Positions 1 through 7,217 of a stretch of DNA of 64,000 nucleotides are shown here, in pieces (within the stretch, counting starts at the first letter, position 1; each line of letters opens with the position of its first letter). The stretch spans positions 10,889 through 74,888 of the forward strand of contig JBFXKW010000013.1 of assembly GCA_050173345.1 (NCBI GenBank), written 5' to 3'. The DNA comes from SHWC01 sp050173345 (GTDB lineage: Bacteria > Pseudomonadota > Alphaproteobacteria > UBA828). The position numbers and the translations under genes were made by a program. Below the pieces are notes generated by a model, which was not told the origin of the DNA, ran no database searches, and worked only from the letters and a program-made list of their open reading frames with translations.

Positions 1-129
1 GGCCTCGCGCCGCGCGGGCTCGAGCTCCAGCCGATCCTCGATGCCTTCGCCGAGATCGGCCGGCGCTGGCAGGCCGAGAACGCGGCGCGCCGCGTGGTCC
101 AGGCCCGGCCGCGCCAGGTGGCGGAGTAG
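1..129 (+). CDS. C-terminal fragment of an unidentified protein
   Basis: An open frame enters from the left edge and stops with TAG at 127-129, giving 42 residues. The visible part reads LAPRGLELQPILDAFAEIGR followed by an Arg/Ala-rich tail. This resembles the last helix of winged-helix regulators of the HxlR type, where the wing is followed by a G-x-x-L-x-P-I/V-L-x-A-F motif. The resemblance is short and there is no upstream context, so the family is a guess. Codon use (G/C in third positions) fits a real gene. The family-A palindromes follow 36 bases after the stop. Confidence 0.5.
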   Translation, partial: GLAPRGLELQPILDAFAEIGRRWQAENAARRVVQARPRQVAE

Positions 130-165
130 CGGCCGAATCCATCGCCTCTCGATCGGGAGCGGAGC

Positions 166-288
166 TAGAGCAGGATCGTTTGAGGTGGAATCGCGGAGCG
201 ATTCCATCTCAAACGATCCTGCTCTATTCAACAAGTTAGAGCACGATTCACCGATCAGGTTGGACCAACCTGATCGGACCGTGCTCTA
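166..288. repeat. Family A dispersed element: two adjacent palindromes
   Basis: Two inverted repeats lie side by side. The first (166-226) is a long, nearly perfect stem centred on CGGAG at 194-198, with arms starting TAGAGCAGGATCG and ending CGATCCTGCTCTA. The second (237-288) has outer arms TAGAGCAC/GTGCTCTA and an inner arm GATCAGGTTGG paired with CCAACCTGATC. Related sequence recurs at 6369-6484 and, as a half copy, at 31409-31445. It lies between a gene end and the convergent SnoaL-like gene. A role in mRNA ends or as a non-autonomous mobile element is inference. Confidence 0.8.
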
Positions 289-298
289 GCCGCCTCGC

Positions 299-751
299 TC
301 AGTCCACGATGGGCGCGGCCAGCGCCTCGGCATTGCCGGACGCGGCCAAGCGTTCGAGCGTCGCGTGGAGCCCGGCGGTATCCGGGCAGATGACCAGCCG
401 CGTCGCGCGACCCCAGCGCAGATGCAGCGCGTGCACGCCGCGATTGGAGGTGTGCACGCCGTCGGTGCCCGAGTTGGTCTCCTCCCACTCGATCACCACG
501 ACGGTGTTCCACGGCCCGCCGCTCACCCAGATGCGCTCCAGCTCGAAGCGGATGTCGGGCAGCAGCCGATAGAGCCGCGCATACCACGCCCGGGTCGCGC
601 GGAGCGTCGTCCTCGACCCGCCGAGCGCATGCCCGCCGATGAAGCGATGCTCGAAGCGGCGCGCGAACGCCCGCAGCACAGGCTCCGCATCGCCGCGGTT
701 GACGGCGTCGAACAGCGCGCGGACCTGCCTGCGAACCACGGCGTGATACAT
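299..751 (-). CDS. SnoaL-like (NTF2-fold) protein
   Basis: The 150-residue product has the layout of SnoaL-like/NTF2-superfamily proteins: an N-terminal helix VRALFDAVNRGDAEPVLRAF, a pocket segment with H-R-F-I-G-G-H, and a sheet containing VVVIEWEE and the conserved-looking HTSNRGVHALHLRWGR. Family members bind small hydrophobic ligands or act as cyclases or isomerases, and no substrate can be named here. No signal peptide is visible, so it is probably cytoplasmic. It is divergent from the HxlR regulator at 828, and a 15-bp inverted repeat lies 14 bases upstream of its start, so it is probably the regulator's target. The start ATG (749-751) has only a weak ribosome-binding sequence. Confidence 0.8.
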   Translation of the reverse strand: MYHAVVRRQVRALFDAVNRGDAEPVLRAFARRFEHRFIGGHALGGSRTTLRATRAWYARLYRLLPDIRFELERIWVSGGPWNTVVVIEWEETNSGTDGVHTSNRGVHALHLRWGRATRLVICPDTAGLHATLERLAASGNAEALAAPIVD

Positions 752-764
752 GCCGGCACCATGG

Positions 765-801
765 GTTCAATGTTTGAACTAAGGTACGCCATTGAGTTCA
801 A
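765..801. promoter_or_regulatory. Candidate HxlR operator region
   Basis: The perfect inverted repeat GTTCAA-TGT-TTGAAC occupies 765-779. A second short palindrome, TTGA-GT-TCAA, follows at 792-801. Both sit between the divergent starts of the SnoaL-like gene (751) and the HxlR-family regulator (828). HxlR proteins bind as dimers to such repeats and often control the divergent gene and themselves. The repeats are seen in the sequence; the assignment to this regulator is inference. Confidence 0.6.
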
Positions 802-827
802 TCATGCAACCTACTAGGCTCGACGGC

Positions 828-1331
828 ATGGAGAGAACCAGCTTCGCCGAGATGCGCTGCTCGCTGGCCCGCGCCCTCGAGCTGATCGGCGACTGGTGGT
901 CGCCCCTGATTATCCGGGACCTGTTCCTCGAGGTGAGCCGCTTCGACGAGCTGGTCGAGGATCTCGGCATCTCGCGCAATCTCTTGACCCGGCGCCTGAA
1001 CGCGCTCGTCGCCAAGGGCATCGTCGAGCGGACCGCGTACCAGCTTCGCCCGCCGCGCTACGAATATCGGCTGAGCGAGGCGGGCCGCGACCTCGTGCCG
1101 GCCATTCTGGCGCTCACCGCCTGGGGCGACCGCTGGGCGCGGCCGGCGCAGGGCAGGCCGATCCTGTTCGTCCACACGGCATGCGGACAGCGCTTCGAGC
1201 CGCGCGTGACCTGCTCGGCGTGCGGCGAGCCGGTCAGCGCCGACGCCGTCAGGGCGCTGCCCGGCCCGGGCGGCGCGGCGAAACCGGGGACCAAGGTGGT
1301 GGCGCGGCGCCTCGGCACCAGGGCTCGATGA
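828..1331 (+). CDS. HxlR-family transcriptional regulator
   Basis: The 167-residue product matches the HxlR/DUF24 winged-helix family: an opening M-E-R-T-S-F-A-E-M-R-C-S-L-A-R-A-L, then GDWWSPLIIRDLF, the recognition-helix region LGISRNLLTRRLNALVAKGI and a wing ending YRLSEAGRDL. The C-terminal extension has H-x-A-C-G and C-S-A-C-G motifs that could form a metal-binding ribbon, as in the long HxlR subgroup. In-frame starts at 792 (TTG) and 804 (ATG) also exist; 828 is chosen because the family usually begins at M-x-R-T-S-F. It probably controls the divergent SnoaL-like gene through the repeats at 765-801. Confidence 0.9.
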   Translation: MERTSFAEMRCSLARALELIGDWWSPLIIRDLFLEVSRFDELVEDLGISRNLLTRRLNALVAKGIVERTAYQLRPPRYEYRLSEAGRDLVPAILALTAWGDRWARPAQGRPILFVHTACGQRFEPRVTCSACGEPVSADAVRALPGPGGAAKPGTKVVARRLGTRAR

Positions 1332-1499
1332 ATGCGCTTCGTCGAGCGGCCGGCGTCGTTTGACACAGCCGCGGCGCGGCCGCTTGGTTGTTGATTTCGC
1401 GTTTCTTTCATACCATGTGGCAAGAAATAATGGTGAGCTTGGGCCACACCGCGCGGCGCATCGGCCAGCGCGGAGGATGAGGCAGCCGGCAGGCGCAGG

Positions 1500-2321
1500 A
1501 TGACACGCAACCGCCTCAGGGCATTGGCGAAGGGCACGCACGGCCTTTGCTTGGGCCTCGCGCTCGGGCTTTGCGTTGCCGCCGTGCCCGCGCTCGCCCA
1601 GGAGGCGGGCCAAAGCCCGGCGCTCGACGGCGACGGCCCCCTGTTCGACCCGCGCGTTCTTGACGGCAAGGAAGGCTCGGTCGCCATCCCGCTCGGCGAC
1701 GGCTTCGGCCTCACGCTCGGCGGGCTCCTGGAGGACGACAGGCGGGGCAGCGCGAGCGAAGACAGCGTGCTCGGCACCGCCGGCCACCTGTTCTGGCGCG
1801 ACCCGGCCGAGGGGCTGCTCGGGCTCTACGGCCATTACGCCCAGGCCGACGCGCTGGGCGGCACCGAGCTCTATATCGGCGGCGCCGAGGCCGCCGGCTA
1901 TTGGGACCGCTTCACGGTCGCGGGCGCGGCCGGCATCGAGGGCGGCGCGCAGTTCGTCGGCACCGCGCCGCTCGGCCGCCTCGACCTCGATATCGGCCCG
2001 GCCTTCTTCAGCAACCTGACCGGCTCCTACTACCCGGAGGACGATCTCCGGCTCTCGATCGGCCACCATCTGGCGGGCGGGCAACACGCCGGCCAGTTCG
2101 AGGCGGAATGGGGCCTCGATGGCGGCGGCGCCGGCCCGCTCAGCCTGTTCGCCTCGGGCATGCTCACCGAGGCGGCCGATGCCGGCATGCTGGCGGGACT
2201 GAGGATCTATTTCGGCCAGAACGAAAAGCCGCTGATCCAGCGCGACCGCGAGGACGATTCATCGTTCGTCGGCAATCTCGGCTCGATCGGCGCCATGCTT
2301 CGCTTCAACAAGCACAAATAG
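1500..2321 (+). CDS. Secreted beta-rich protein, probably outer membrane
   Basis: The 273-residue product starts with a clear Sec signal peptide: basic n-region, hydrophobic core near residues 14-30, and an A-L-A-Q cleavage site around residue 34. The rest alternates glycine and aromatic residues (LYGHYAQADALGGTELYIGG, LRIYFGQNEKPL) in the amphipathic strand style of beta-barrel or outer-membrane-associated proteins. The motif G-L-R-I-Y-F-G-Q-N-x-K-P-L-I-x-R-x-R-E-D-D near residues 238-258 recurs in alphaproteobacterial surface proteins of unknown function. AGG lies directly before the start ATG. No function can be assigned. Confidence 0.75.
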   Translation: MTRNRLRALAKGTHGLCLGLALGLCVAAVPALAQEAGQSPALDGDGPLFDPRVLDGKEGSVAIPLGDGFGLTLGGLLEDDRRGSASEDSVLGTAGHLFWRDPAEGLLGLYGHYAQADALGGTELYIGGAEAAGYWDRFTVAGAAGIEGGAQFVGTAPLGRLDLDIGPAFFSNLTGSYYPEDDLRLSIGHHLAGGQHAGQFEAEWGLDGGGAGPLSLFASGMLTEAADAGMLAGLRIYFGQNEKPLIQRDREDDSSFVGNLGSIGAMLRFNKHK

Positions 2322-2391
2322 CGCAGCGGTCATCGCCTTGCCCTCTGCATTGCGGTTGCCAACTGCCGCGAGGCCGGCGAGGCTGCGCTGA

Positions 2392-3804
2392 ATGTCAGCC
2401 CGGTCCGGCGGCAAGCCGCGAAATCATTTATTGCGGAGCGAGGCCGCGCCGGACAAGGGCACCCGCGGCCGGTTGCGCCGCGGCCTCCTCGGTATCGACC
2501 CGCCGCGGCGCAGCTCGATCCTGATCGCGGCGGCGTTCGCCGTGACCACCGCGCTCTGGATTGCCGCGCACCGCGACCATATCGGCGACACGAGCGATTT
2601 CTGGCCGTGGCGTGCGCTCTCCCAGCTCACCGTGCTATGGGCGACCACGCTCATGGCCATCGCGATGCTCGCCGTGGTGCGCGCCCGCGCGCTCGAACCC
2701 ATCTTCGCCGGCCTCGACCGCGCGGTCAGGCTGCATCGCTCGATCGGCCTCGCGGCGCTCCTCCTGCTGGCCGCCCATGTCGCCTGCCTGGTGCTCATGG
2801 CGGCAAGGCGGGGCGAGGCCGTCGGCGACATGCTGGTGCCGTTCTGGTCGGCCGAGGCCCGCAGCATCGACATCCTGGTGTTCTACGCGCTCGCGCTGCT
2901 CGGCATCCTCGCCTACGACAAGCGCATGCGCTACGAACGCTGGCTGCTCGTCCATCGCTTCATCGGGCTGCTCCTGATCGCCGGCACCATCCACGCCGCG
3001 ACCGAGCCCGGCACGATCCATGACTTCGAGCCGCTGCGCACCTGGGTCGTCCTGCTCATCCTGGTCGGCGCGGCGGCCTGGCTCTACCGCGTCTTCCTGT
3101 TCAACCGCTTCGGCCCGCTGCATCGCTACCGGCTGGAACAGGCGGCCGTGCGCGGCCAGGATTTCGTCGACCTCGTGATGCGCCCGGTCGAGCGGCGCAT
3201 GATGTACGAGCCCGGCGCCTTCGTGTTCATCCGCGTGCCGTCGCTCGCCCGCCATGGCCGCGAGCTGCACCCGTTTTCGATTTCGTCCTCGCCGGTCGAG
3301 CGCGACCTGCGCGTCTCGATCCGCATGGTCGGCGACTTCACGCGGAACCTGCCGCAGCTTGCGCCGAACACGCCGATTTCCGTCTATGGGCCGTTCGGCG
3401 GCTTCACCCTGCAACGCTTCGCGTCCTACCGGCGCCTCGTCCTGATCGGCGCCGGCATCGGCATCACGCCGTTCCTCGGCATGCTGGCGTTCGAGCTGAG
3501 CAATCGCGACTTCCGGCGCATCTGGCTCTACTACGTCGTGCGCGACGAGGCGTCCGCGGTCCACGATGCGGAGATCCGCGAGAGTTACCTGAACGCCGAA
3601 TCCTATATCGACTACTATCCCTGGCTGACCGCGCGCGACGGCCATATCACGGCGAAGGCGGTCGCCGACCAGGTGGCGCCGCTCGACGACTACGCCGTGA
3701 TGCTGTGCGGCCGCAGCCGCTTCGTCGCCGACCTGGCGCGGCAGTTCCGCGCGCTCGGGATCCCGAGCAGCCGGATCATCACCGAAGATTTGCAGTTCCG
3801 CTGA
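2392..3804 (+). CDS. Ferric-reductase-like transmembrane flavocytochrome
   Basis: The 470-residue product has the ferric reductase/NADPH oxidase layout. The N-terminal half contains about six membrane segments with two histidine pairs spaced 13-14 residues apart (R-L-H-R-S-I-G to A-A-H-V-A, and L-V-H-R-F-I-G to T-I-H-A-A), the pattern of b-type haem ligands. The C-terminal half is a ferredoxin-reductase-like domain with the flavin motif HPFSISSSP near residue 293, GAGIGITPF for pyridine nucleotide near 353, and a C-G-R-S segment near 439. It would pass electrons from NAD(P)H through flavin and haem across the inner membrane. The acceptor is unknown, and ferric iron is only one option. The first about 35 residues are basic, so the true start may lie slightly downstream. 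Confidence 0.85.
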   Translation: MSARSGGKPRNHLLRSEAAPDKGTRGRLRRGLLGIDPPRRSSILIAAAFAVTTALWIAAHRDHIGDTSDFWPWRALSQLTVLWATTLMAIAMLAVVRARALEPIFAGLDRAVRLHRSIGLAALLLLAAHVACLVLMAARRGEAVGDMLVPFWSAEARSIDILVFYALALLGILAYDKRMRYERWLLVHRFIGLLLIAGTIHAATEPGTIHDFEPLRTWVVLLILVGAAAWLYRVFLFNRFGPLHRYRLEQAAVRGQDFVDLVMRPVERRMMYEPGAFVFIRVPSLARHGRELHPFSISSSPVERDLRVSIRMVGDFTRNLPQLAPNTPISVYGPFGGFTLQRFASYRRLVLIGAGIGITPFLGMLAFELSNRDFRRIWLYYVVRDEASAVHDAEIRESYLNAESYIDYYPWLTARDGHITAKAVADQVAPLDDYAVMLCGRSRFVADLARQFRALGIPSSRIITEDLQFR

Positions 3805-3810
3805 TCTGCG

Positions 3811-4818
3811 CTATCGCTTCGGCAGCGGCCTTGCGCTGGCCTCGACCAGCGGCGCGAGCGGGGATTCGGGCCGCGCGCCGAAATGGCCGATCACCTCGGC
3901 CGCGGCGAGCGCGCCGAGCCGGCCGCAGCGTGCGAGGTCGAAGCCGTTGGCGAGGCCATAGAGGAAGCCCGCCGCGTAGAAGTCGCCGGCGCCCGTGGTA
4001 TCGACCACGCGCGCGACCGGCGCCGCGTCAATGACGTGCAGCTCGTCGCCGCTCACCACGACCGCGCCCTTCTCGCTCCTGGTAAGCGCCGCCACCTCGC
4101 AATGGCCGCGCACCTGCTGCAACGCCTTGTCGAACTCGTCCGCCTCGTAGAGCGAGCGGAGCTCTGCCTCGTTGGCGAACAGGATGTCGACCTCGTCCTT
4201 GATCAGCTTGAGGAAGTCCGCGCGATGGCGATCCACGCAGAACGGGTCGGAGAGCGAGAGCGCGACCTTGCGGCCGTTGCTATGGGCATGGCTGACCGCC
4301 TGGCGGAAGGCCTCCTTGGCGGCCGGCTTGTCCCACAGATAGCCTTCGAGATAGGTGATCTTGGCGGCGGCGATCAGGTTGATCTGCAGATCGTCCGGGC
4401 CGAAATCCGTGCTCGCGCCGAGGAAGGTGTTCATGGTGCGCTGCGCGTCCGGCGTGACCAGGATGAGGCAGCGCGCCGTCGCCGCGCCCGAGTTCGCGTA
4501 GGAGCTGTCGAACGTCACGCCCGAGGCGCGGATGTCGTGCGCGAAGACGCGCCCGAGCGTATCGTCCTTCACCTTGCCGATATAGGCCGCGCGGCCGCCG
4601 AGCCCGGCGAGCGCCACCATGCTGTTGGCCGCCGAGCCGCCGGAACATTCGAGGCCCGGCCCCATCTCGCCATAGAGCCGCTCCGCCGTCTCCTCGTCGA
4701 TCAGCCGCATGGCGCCCTTGTCGAGCCCGTGGCGGATCAGAAACGCATCGTCGGCGTTGGAGATCACGTCGACGATCGCATTGCCGATGCCGACCACGTC
4801 GAGCCTGGAGTCGCTCAT
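3811..4818 (-). CDS. PfkB-family carbohydrate/adenosine-type kinase
   Basis: The 335-residue product is a ribokinase-fold (PfkB) kinase. N-terminal V-G-I-G-N-A-I-V-D begins the family; GGSAAN at residues 60-65 forms part of the sugar-binding site. The signature DTTGAGD at 273-279 contains the catalytic aspartate (D279) and the anion hole. Overall it resembles the adenosine-kinase-like subgroup common in alphaproteobacteria, which phosphorylates a nucleoside or sugar with ATP. Substrate is not determinable here. It is convergent with the flavocytochrome gene, with only six bases between stops. Full family length, nothing broken. Confidence 0.9.
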   Translation of the reverse strand: MSDSRLDVVGIGNAIVDVISNADDAFLIRHGLDKGAMRLIDEETAERLYGEMGPGLECSGGSAANSMVALAGLGGRAAYIGKVKDDTLGRVFAHDIRASGVTFDSSYANSGAATARCLILVTPDAQRTMNTFLGASTDFGPDDLQINLIAAAKITYLEGYLWDKPAAKEAFRQAVSHAHSNGRKVALSLSDPFCVDRHRADFLKLIKDEVDILFANEAELRSLYEADEFDKALQQVRGHCEVAALTRSEKGAVVVSGDELHVIDAAPVARVVDTTGAGDFYAAGFLYGLANGFDLARCGRLGALAAAEVIGHFGARPESPLAPLVEASARPLPKR

Positions 4819-4933
4819 GAGGGGACAAACTCCTTGTTATTCCGCAAGATGGGGCGAGCGACTATAGGGGCCGCGGCGCGCCCGCCTCAAGGCCGAAGCG
4901 CGCCGGCGGCGGGTCGGCCGGCAGCCTGTCTCT

Positions 4934-5003
4934 CGTCCTTCGGCGGGCTCGGGACGAGGCCTATAACCAAAGCCCTCATGCCGAGCCCGTCGAAGCATGA
5001 GGG
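4934..5003. repeat. Family C dispersed palindrome (diverged copy)
   Basis: A left arm starting CGTCCTTCGGCGGGCTCGGG pairs imperfectly with a right arm containing CATGCCGAGCCCGTCGAAGC. Related elements occur at 8459-8525, 25391-25457, 36552-36635 and 63098-63168. It lies between the divergent kinase and EI24 genes and ends 33 bases before the EI24 start, so it may lie in that gene's leader. Confidence 0.8.
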
Positions 5004-5036
5004 CACCCGTAAGCCATCAGGGGACGACCAATCGCC

Positions 5037-5762
5037 ATGATCCGCGCGCTCGCCCTCGCCTTCGGCCAGCTCGACGACCCGCCGGTGCGCCGCGTGCTGT
5101 TTTATACCGTGCTGCTCACGCTCGCGATCGCGGGCGCGCTGATCGGCATCGTCGCCGGCCTGCTTTCGGCCTTCGACGTTTCCGGCCTCGGCTGGCTGGA
5201 CAACCTGATCACGCTGTTCGGCGGGCTCGCCGCCGCGCTGATCGCCTGGATGCTGTTCCCCGCGATCGCGACGCAAGTGATCTTTCTGTTTCTTGACGTG
5301 ATCGCGGATGCGGTCGAAGCCCGGCACTATCCGAATCTACCGCGCGCCAAGCCGGCGTCGCTCTGGGCCTACACGCTCGCCGGCATCCGGCTCGGCGTCA
5401 TCATGCTGCTGGTCAACATTCTGATTTTGCCGATCTCTCTCATCCCCGGGCTGAACTTGGTGCACCCGGTTCTCTACTACGCGATCAACGGCGTGCTGAT
5501 CGGGCGGGAGTACATCGAGGTGATCGCGCCGCGCCGCATGAGCTTTCGCGAGACACACATTTTGCGCAGGCGTCATCGCTTCAAAATATTTGTCTCCGGT
5601 GTCGTGATCGCCTTATTGTTCACCATCCCGGTGCTGAACTTGATCGCACCGATCATCGCCACGGCGTTCATGGTCCACGTCTTCCACGGCCTCAAGCCGA
5701 ACGCGGCGACGACGGCCAAGCAGAACGGAAGCGCGCGAACGCCCGAGCCGACGGAGGGTTGA
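5037..5762 (+). CDS. EI24-domain membrane protein (CysZ-like)
   Basis: The 241-residue product has long hydrophobic stretches near residues 20-45, 55-90, 118-150 and 185-220, separated by short polar loops. It matches the EI24/CysZ fold, including L-I-G-R-E-Y-I-E near the middle and an APRRM loop. E. coli CysZ carries sulfate; most alphaproteobacterial EI24 proteins have no assigned substrate. The C-terminus is a short polar cytoplasmic tail. Translation probably couples to the bactofilin gene, whose ATG begins one base after this stop. Parts of the gene near 5400-5640 use more A/T-ending codons than neighbours. Confidence 0.8.
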   Translation: MIRALALAFGQLDDPPVRRVLFYTVLLTLAIAGALIGIVAGLLSAFDVSGLGWLDNLITLFGGLAAALIAWMLFPAIATQVIFLFLDVIADAVEARHYPNLPRAKPASLWAYTLAGIRLGVIMLLVNILILPISLIPGLNLVHPVLYYAINGVLIGREYIEVIAPRRMSFRETHILRRRHRFKIFVSGVVIALLFTIPVLNLIAPIIATAFMVHVFHGLKPNAATTAKQNGSARTPEPTEG

Positions 5763-5763
5763 C

Positions 5764-6360
5764 ATGTTCCGGCGCAACCGCAGCGACAGCGACGAATCCA
5801 AGAGCGAGGCTACGAGCACGGTCCAGCAACTGGACAGCAACAAGCTGCGCCAGCTGCCCCAGGTTCCCGGCCGGCCCGGCGTGGCGACCTTCCACCCCGA
5901 CGTGCCGAACCGGCCGGCGGCGGCGGCGCAGCAGCCCTACAACCCGCCGCCCGCGCCCGAGCAGGTCGGCCGCGACGGCGGCGAGAGCAAGCGCCTCACG
6001 GTCGGCCGCGACATCACGCTGTCGGGCGAGATCCTCGATTGCGAGCGGCTTACCGTCGAAGGCACGGTGCACGCCAAGCTGTCGAGCGCGCGGCTGCTCG
6101 AGATCGCCAAGGGCGGCCAGTTCCACGGCGCGGTCAACATCGAGAACGCCGAGATCGCGGGCACCTTCGAGGGCGAGCTGACGGTGCGCAACCGGCTGCA
6201 CATCCATGCCTCGGGCCGCGTCTTCGGCAAGGTGCGCTACGGCCAGCTCGAGGTCGAACGCGGCGGCCGGCTGACCGGCGACATCGCGCACGATGCCGAG
6301 CACCATGAGGGCGAGGTCAAACCGGTCGAGGTGGCGGTGCCCGAGGCGCGCGGCGCCTGA
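5764..6360 (+). CDS. Bactofilin family cytoskeletal protein
   Basis: The 198-residue product has a polar, proline-rich N-terminus of about 70 residues, then the bactofilin (DUF583) core at roughly 75-175: TVGRDITLSGEI, a run of short beta repeats with I-A-K-G-G-Q-F and A-E-I-A-G-T-F-E-G-E-L-T-V, and G-K-V-R-Y-G-Q-L-E-V. Bactofilins polymerise without nucleotide into beta-helical filaments that organise envelope and shape functions. The C-terminal tail is acidic then neutral. It follows the EI24 gene by one base, so the two form an operon and may act together at the membrane; that link is inference. Confidence 0.9.
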   Translation: MFRRNRSDSDESKSEATSTVQQLDSNKLRQLPQVPGRPGVATFHPDVPNRPAAAAQQPYNPPPAPEQVGRDGGESKRLTVGRDITLSGEILDCERLTVEGTVHAKLSSARLLEIAKGGQFHGAVNIENAEIAGTFEGELTVRNRLHIHASGRVFGKVRYGQLEVERGGRLTGDIAHDAEHHEGEVKPVEVAVPEARGA

Positions 6361-6368
6361 GGCGTCCG

Positions 6369-6484
6369 GAGCACGATCCGATCGGATTGAGCCGGCCTGA
6401 TCTGTAATTCGTGCTCTAATCTGTTGAAAAAAGCAGGATTCAGCGTAGAGATGGAGTCGTTTTGCGACTCCATCTCAAACAACC
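6369..6484. repeat. Family A dispersed element, second copy
   Basis: The first palindrome (6369-6417) has arms GAGCACGA and TTCGTGCTC. The second contains a perfect 10-bp stem, GATGGAGTCG (6450-6459) with CGACTCCATC (6465-6474), loop TTTTG. Between them is CTGTTGAAAAAAGCAGGATT. The order matches the copy at 166-288, reversed. It lies between the bactofilin stop and the lipoprotein gene. An in-frame TTG at 6462 sits inside this hairpin, which argues against using it as the start of the lipoprotein. Confidence 0.8.
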
Positions 6485-6527
6485 TTGCACTGGCCGTCGC
6501 GGCCCCGTCTTGACGAGCGGGAGGCTT

Positions 6528-7031
6528 GTGCTTCGGCGCGGCCGCGCCGCGTTCCTGCTTGCGCCATGGCTGCTCGCGGGCTGCTTCCCGGCCGATTCGG
6601 CCCGTGCCCCGGCGCCCGAGTTGCTGCGGCCGCCGGTCGCCAGCCTCGACACGGTCAAGCTCGACCCTGCGGCGAGCCCCGCTGCCACTATGTCGCCGGC
6701 GACGGCCGGGCAGGAGGCCGAGGCGGCGGCGCCCGGGCCCGAGCTGCTGAGCGGCCTCGACCGCGCCGGCCTGCGCCAGACGCTCGGCACGCCGACCCTG
6801 CAGCGGCGCGAAGCAGGCGCCGAGGTCTGGCAGTACCAGGCCGAATCCTGCGTGATGGACGCCTTCCTCTACGCGACGCCCGAGAGCGAGGGCGAGCCGC
6901 GGGTTACGTACGTCGAGCTCAGGCGCAACGGCGTCGCCATCCTGACCGACCCCGGCGAGCGCCGCGACTGCTACGCCGAGCTCGCCGCCACCGGCCGCCG
7001 CGATGCCGCCTTCACCGGCGACGAACCCTGA
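6528..7031 (+). CDS. Lipoprotein of unknown function
   Basis: With the GTG start at 6528 the product has 167 residues: V-L-R-R-G-R, a hydrophobic core and the lipobox LLAGC, so it should be lipidated. A Pro/Ala-rich linker follows, then a folded part containing GLRQTLGTP, E-V-W-Q-Y-Q and a cysteine-bearing E-S-C-V-M-D, ending with V-E-L-R-R-N-G. The L-G-x-P then W-x-Y pattern recalls small BamE/SmpA-like lipoproteins, but I cannot place it. GGGAGG at 6519-6524 sits only 3 bases before the GTG. A TTG at 6510 and one at 6462 inside the family-A hairpin are alternative starts. Confidence 0.7.
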   Translation: MLRRGRAAFLLAPWLLAGCFPADSARAPAPELLRPPVASLDTVKLDPAASPAATMSPATAGQEAEAAAPGPELLSGLDRAGLRQTLGTPTLQRREAGAEVWQYQAESCVMDAFLYATPESEGEPRVTYVELRRNGVAILTDPGERRDCYAELAATGRRDAAFTGDEP

Positions 7032-7108
7032 CGCGACGCCGGCGCTCCACGTTTCCCCTTGAGTCTCGGCTTGGCCGAAGTCGCAGCGATACGCGCCCAC
7101 ATTTCAAT

Positions 7109-7201
7109 CGTCATGCCCCGGCTTGACCGGGGCATCCAGGGGCGTCGGCACAGCGGTTGTCGAGGAAGACTGGATTGCCCGGTCAAGCCGGGCAATGACG
7201 A
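7109..7201. repeat. Family B dispersed palindrome
   Basis: Outer arms CGTCATGCCC and GGGCAATGACG enclose two inner hairpins, CCCCGG-CTTGA-CCGGGG and GCCCGG-TCAA-GCCGGGC. The other copies are at 9473-9599, 15578-15654, 50018-50120 and 57242-57352. It lies between the lipoprotein gene and the convergent nth gene. Confidence 0.85.
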
Positions 7202-7217
7202 AAAGTATTGGCCTTCC

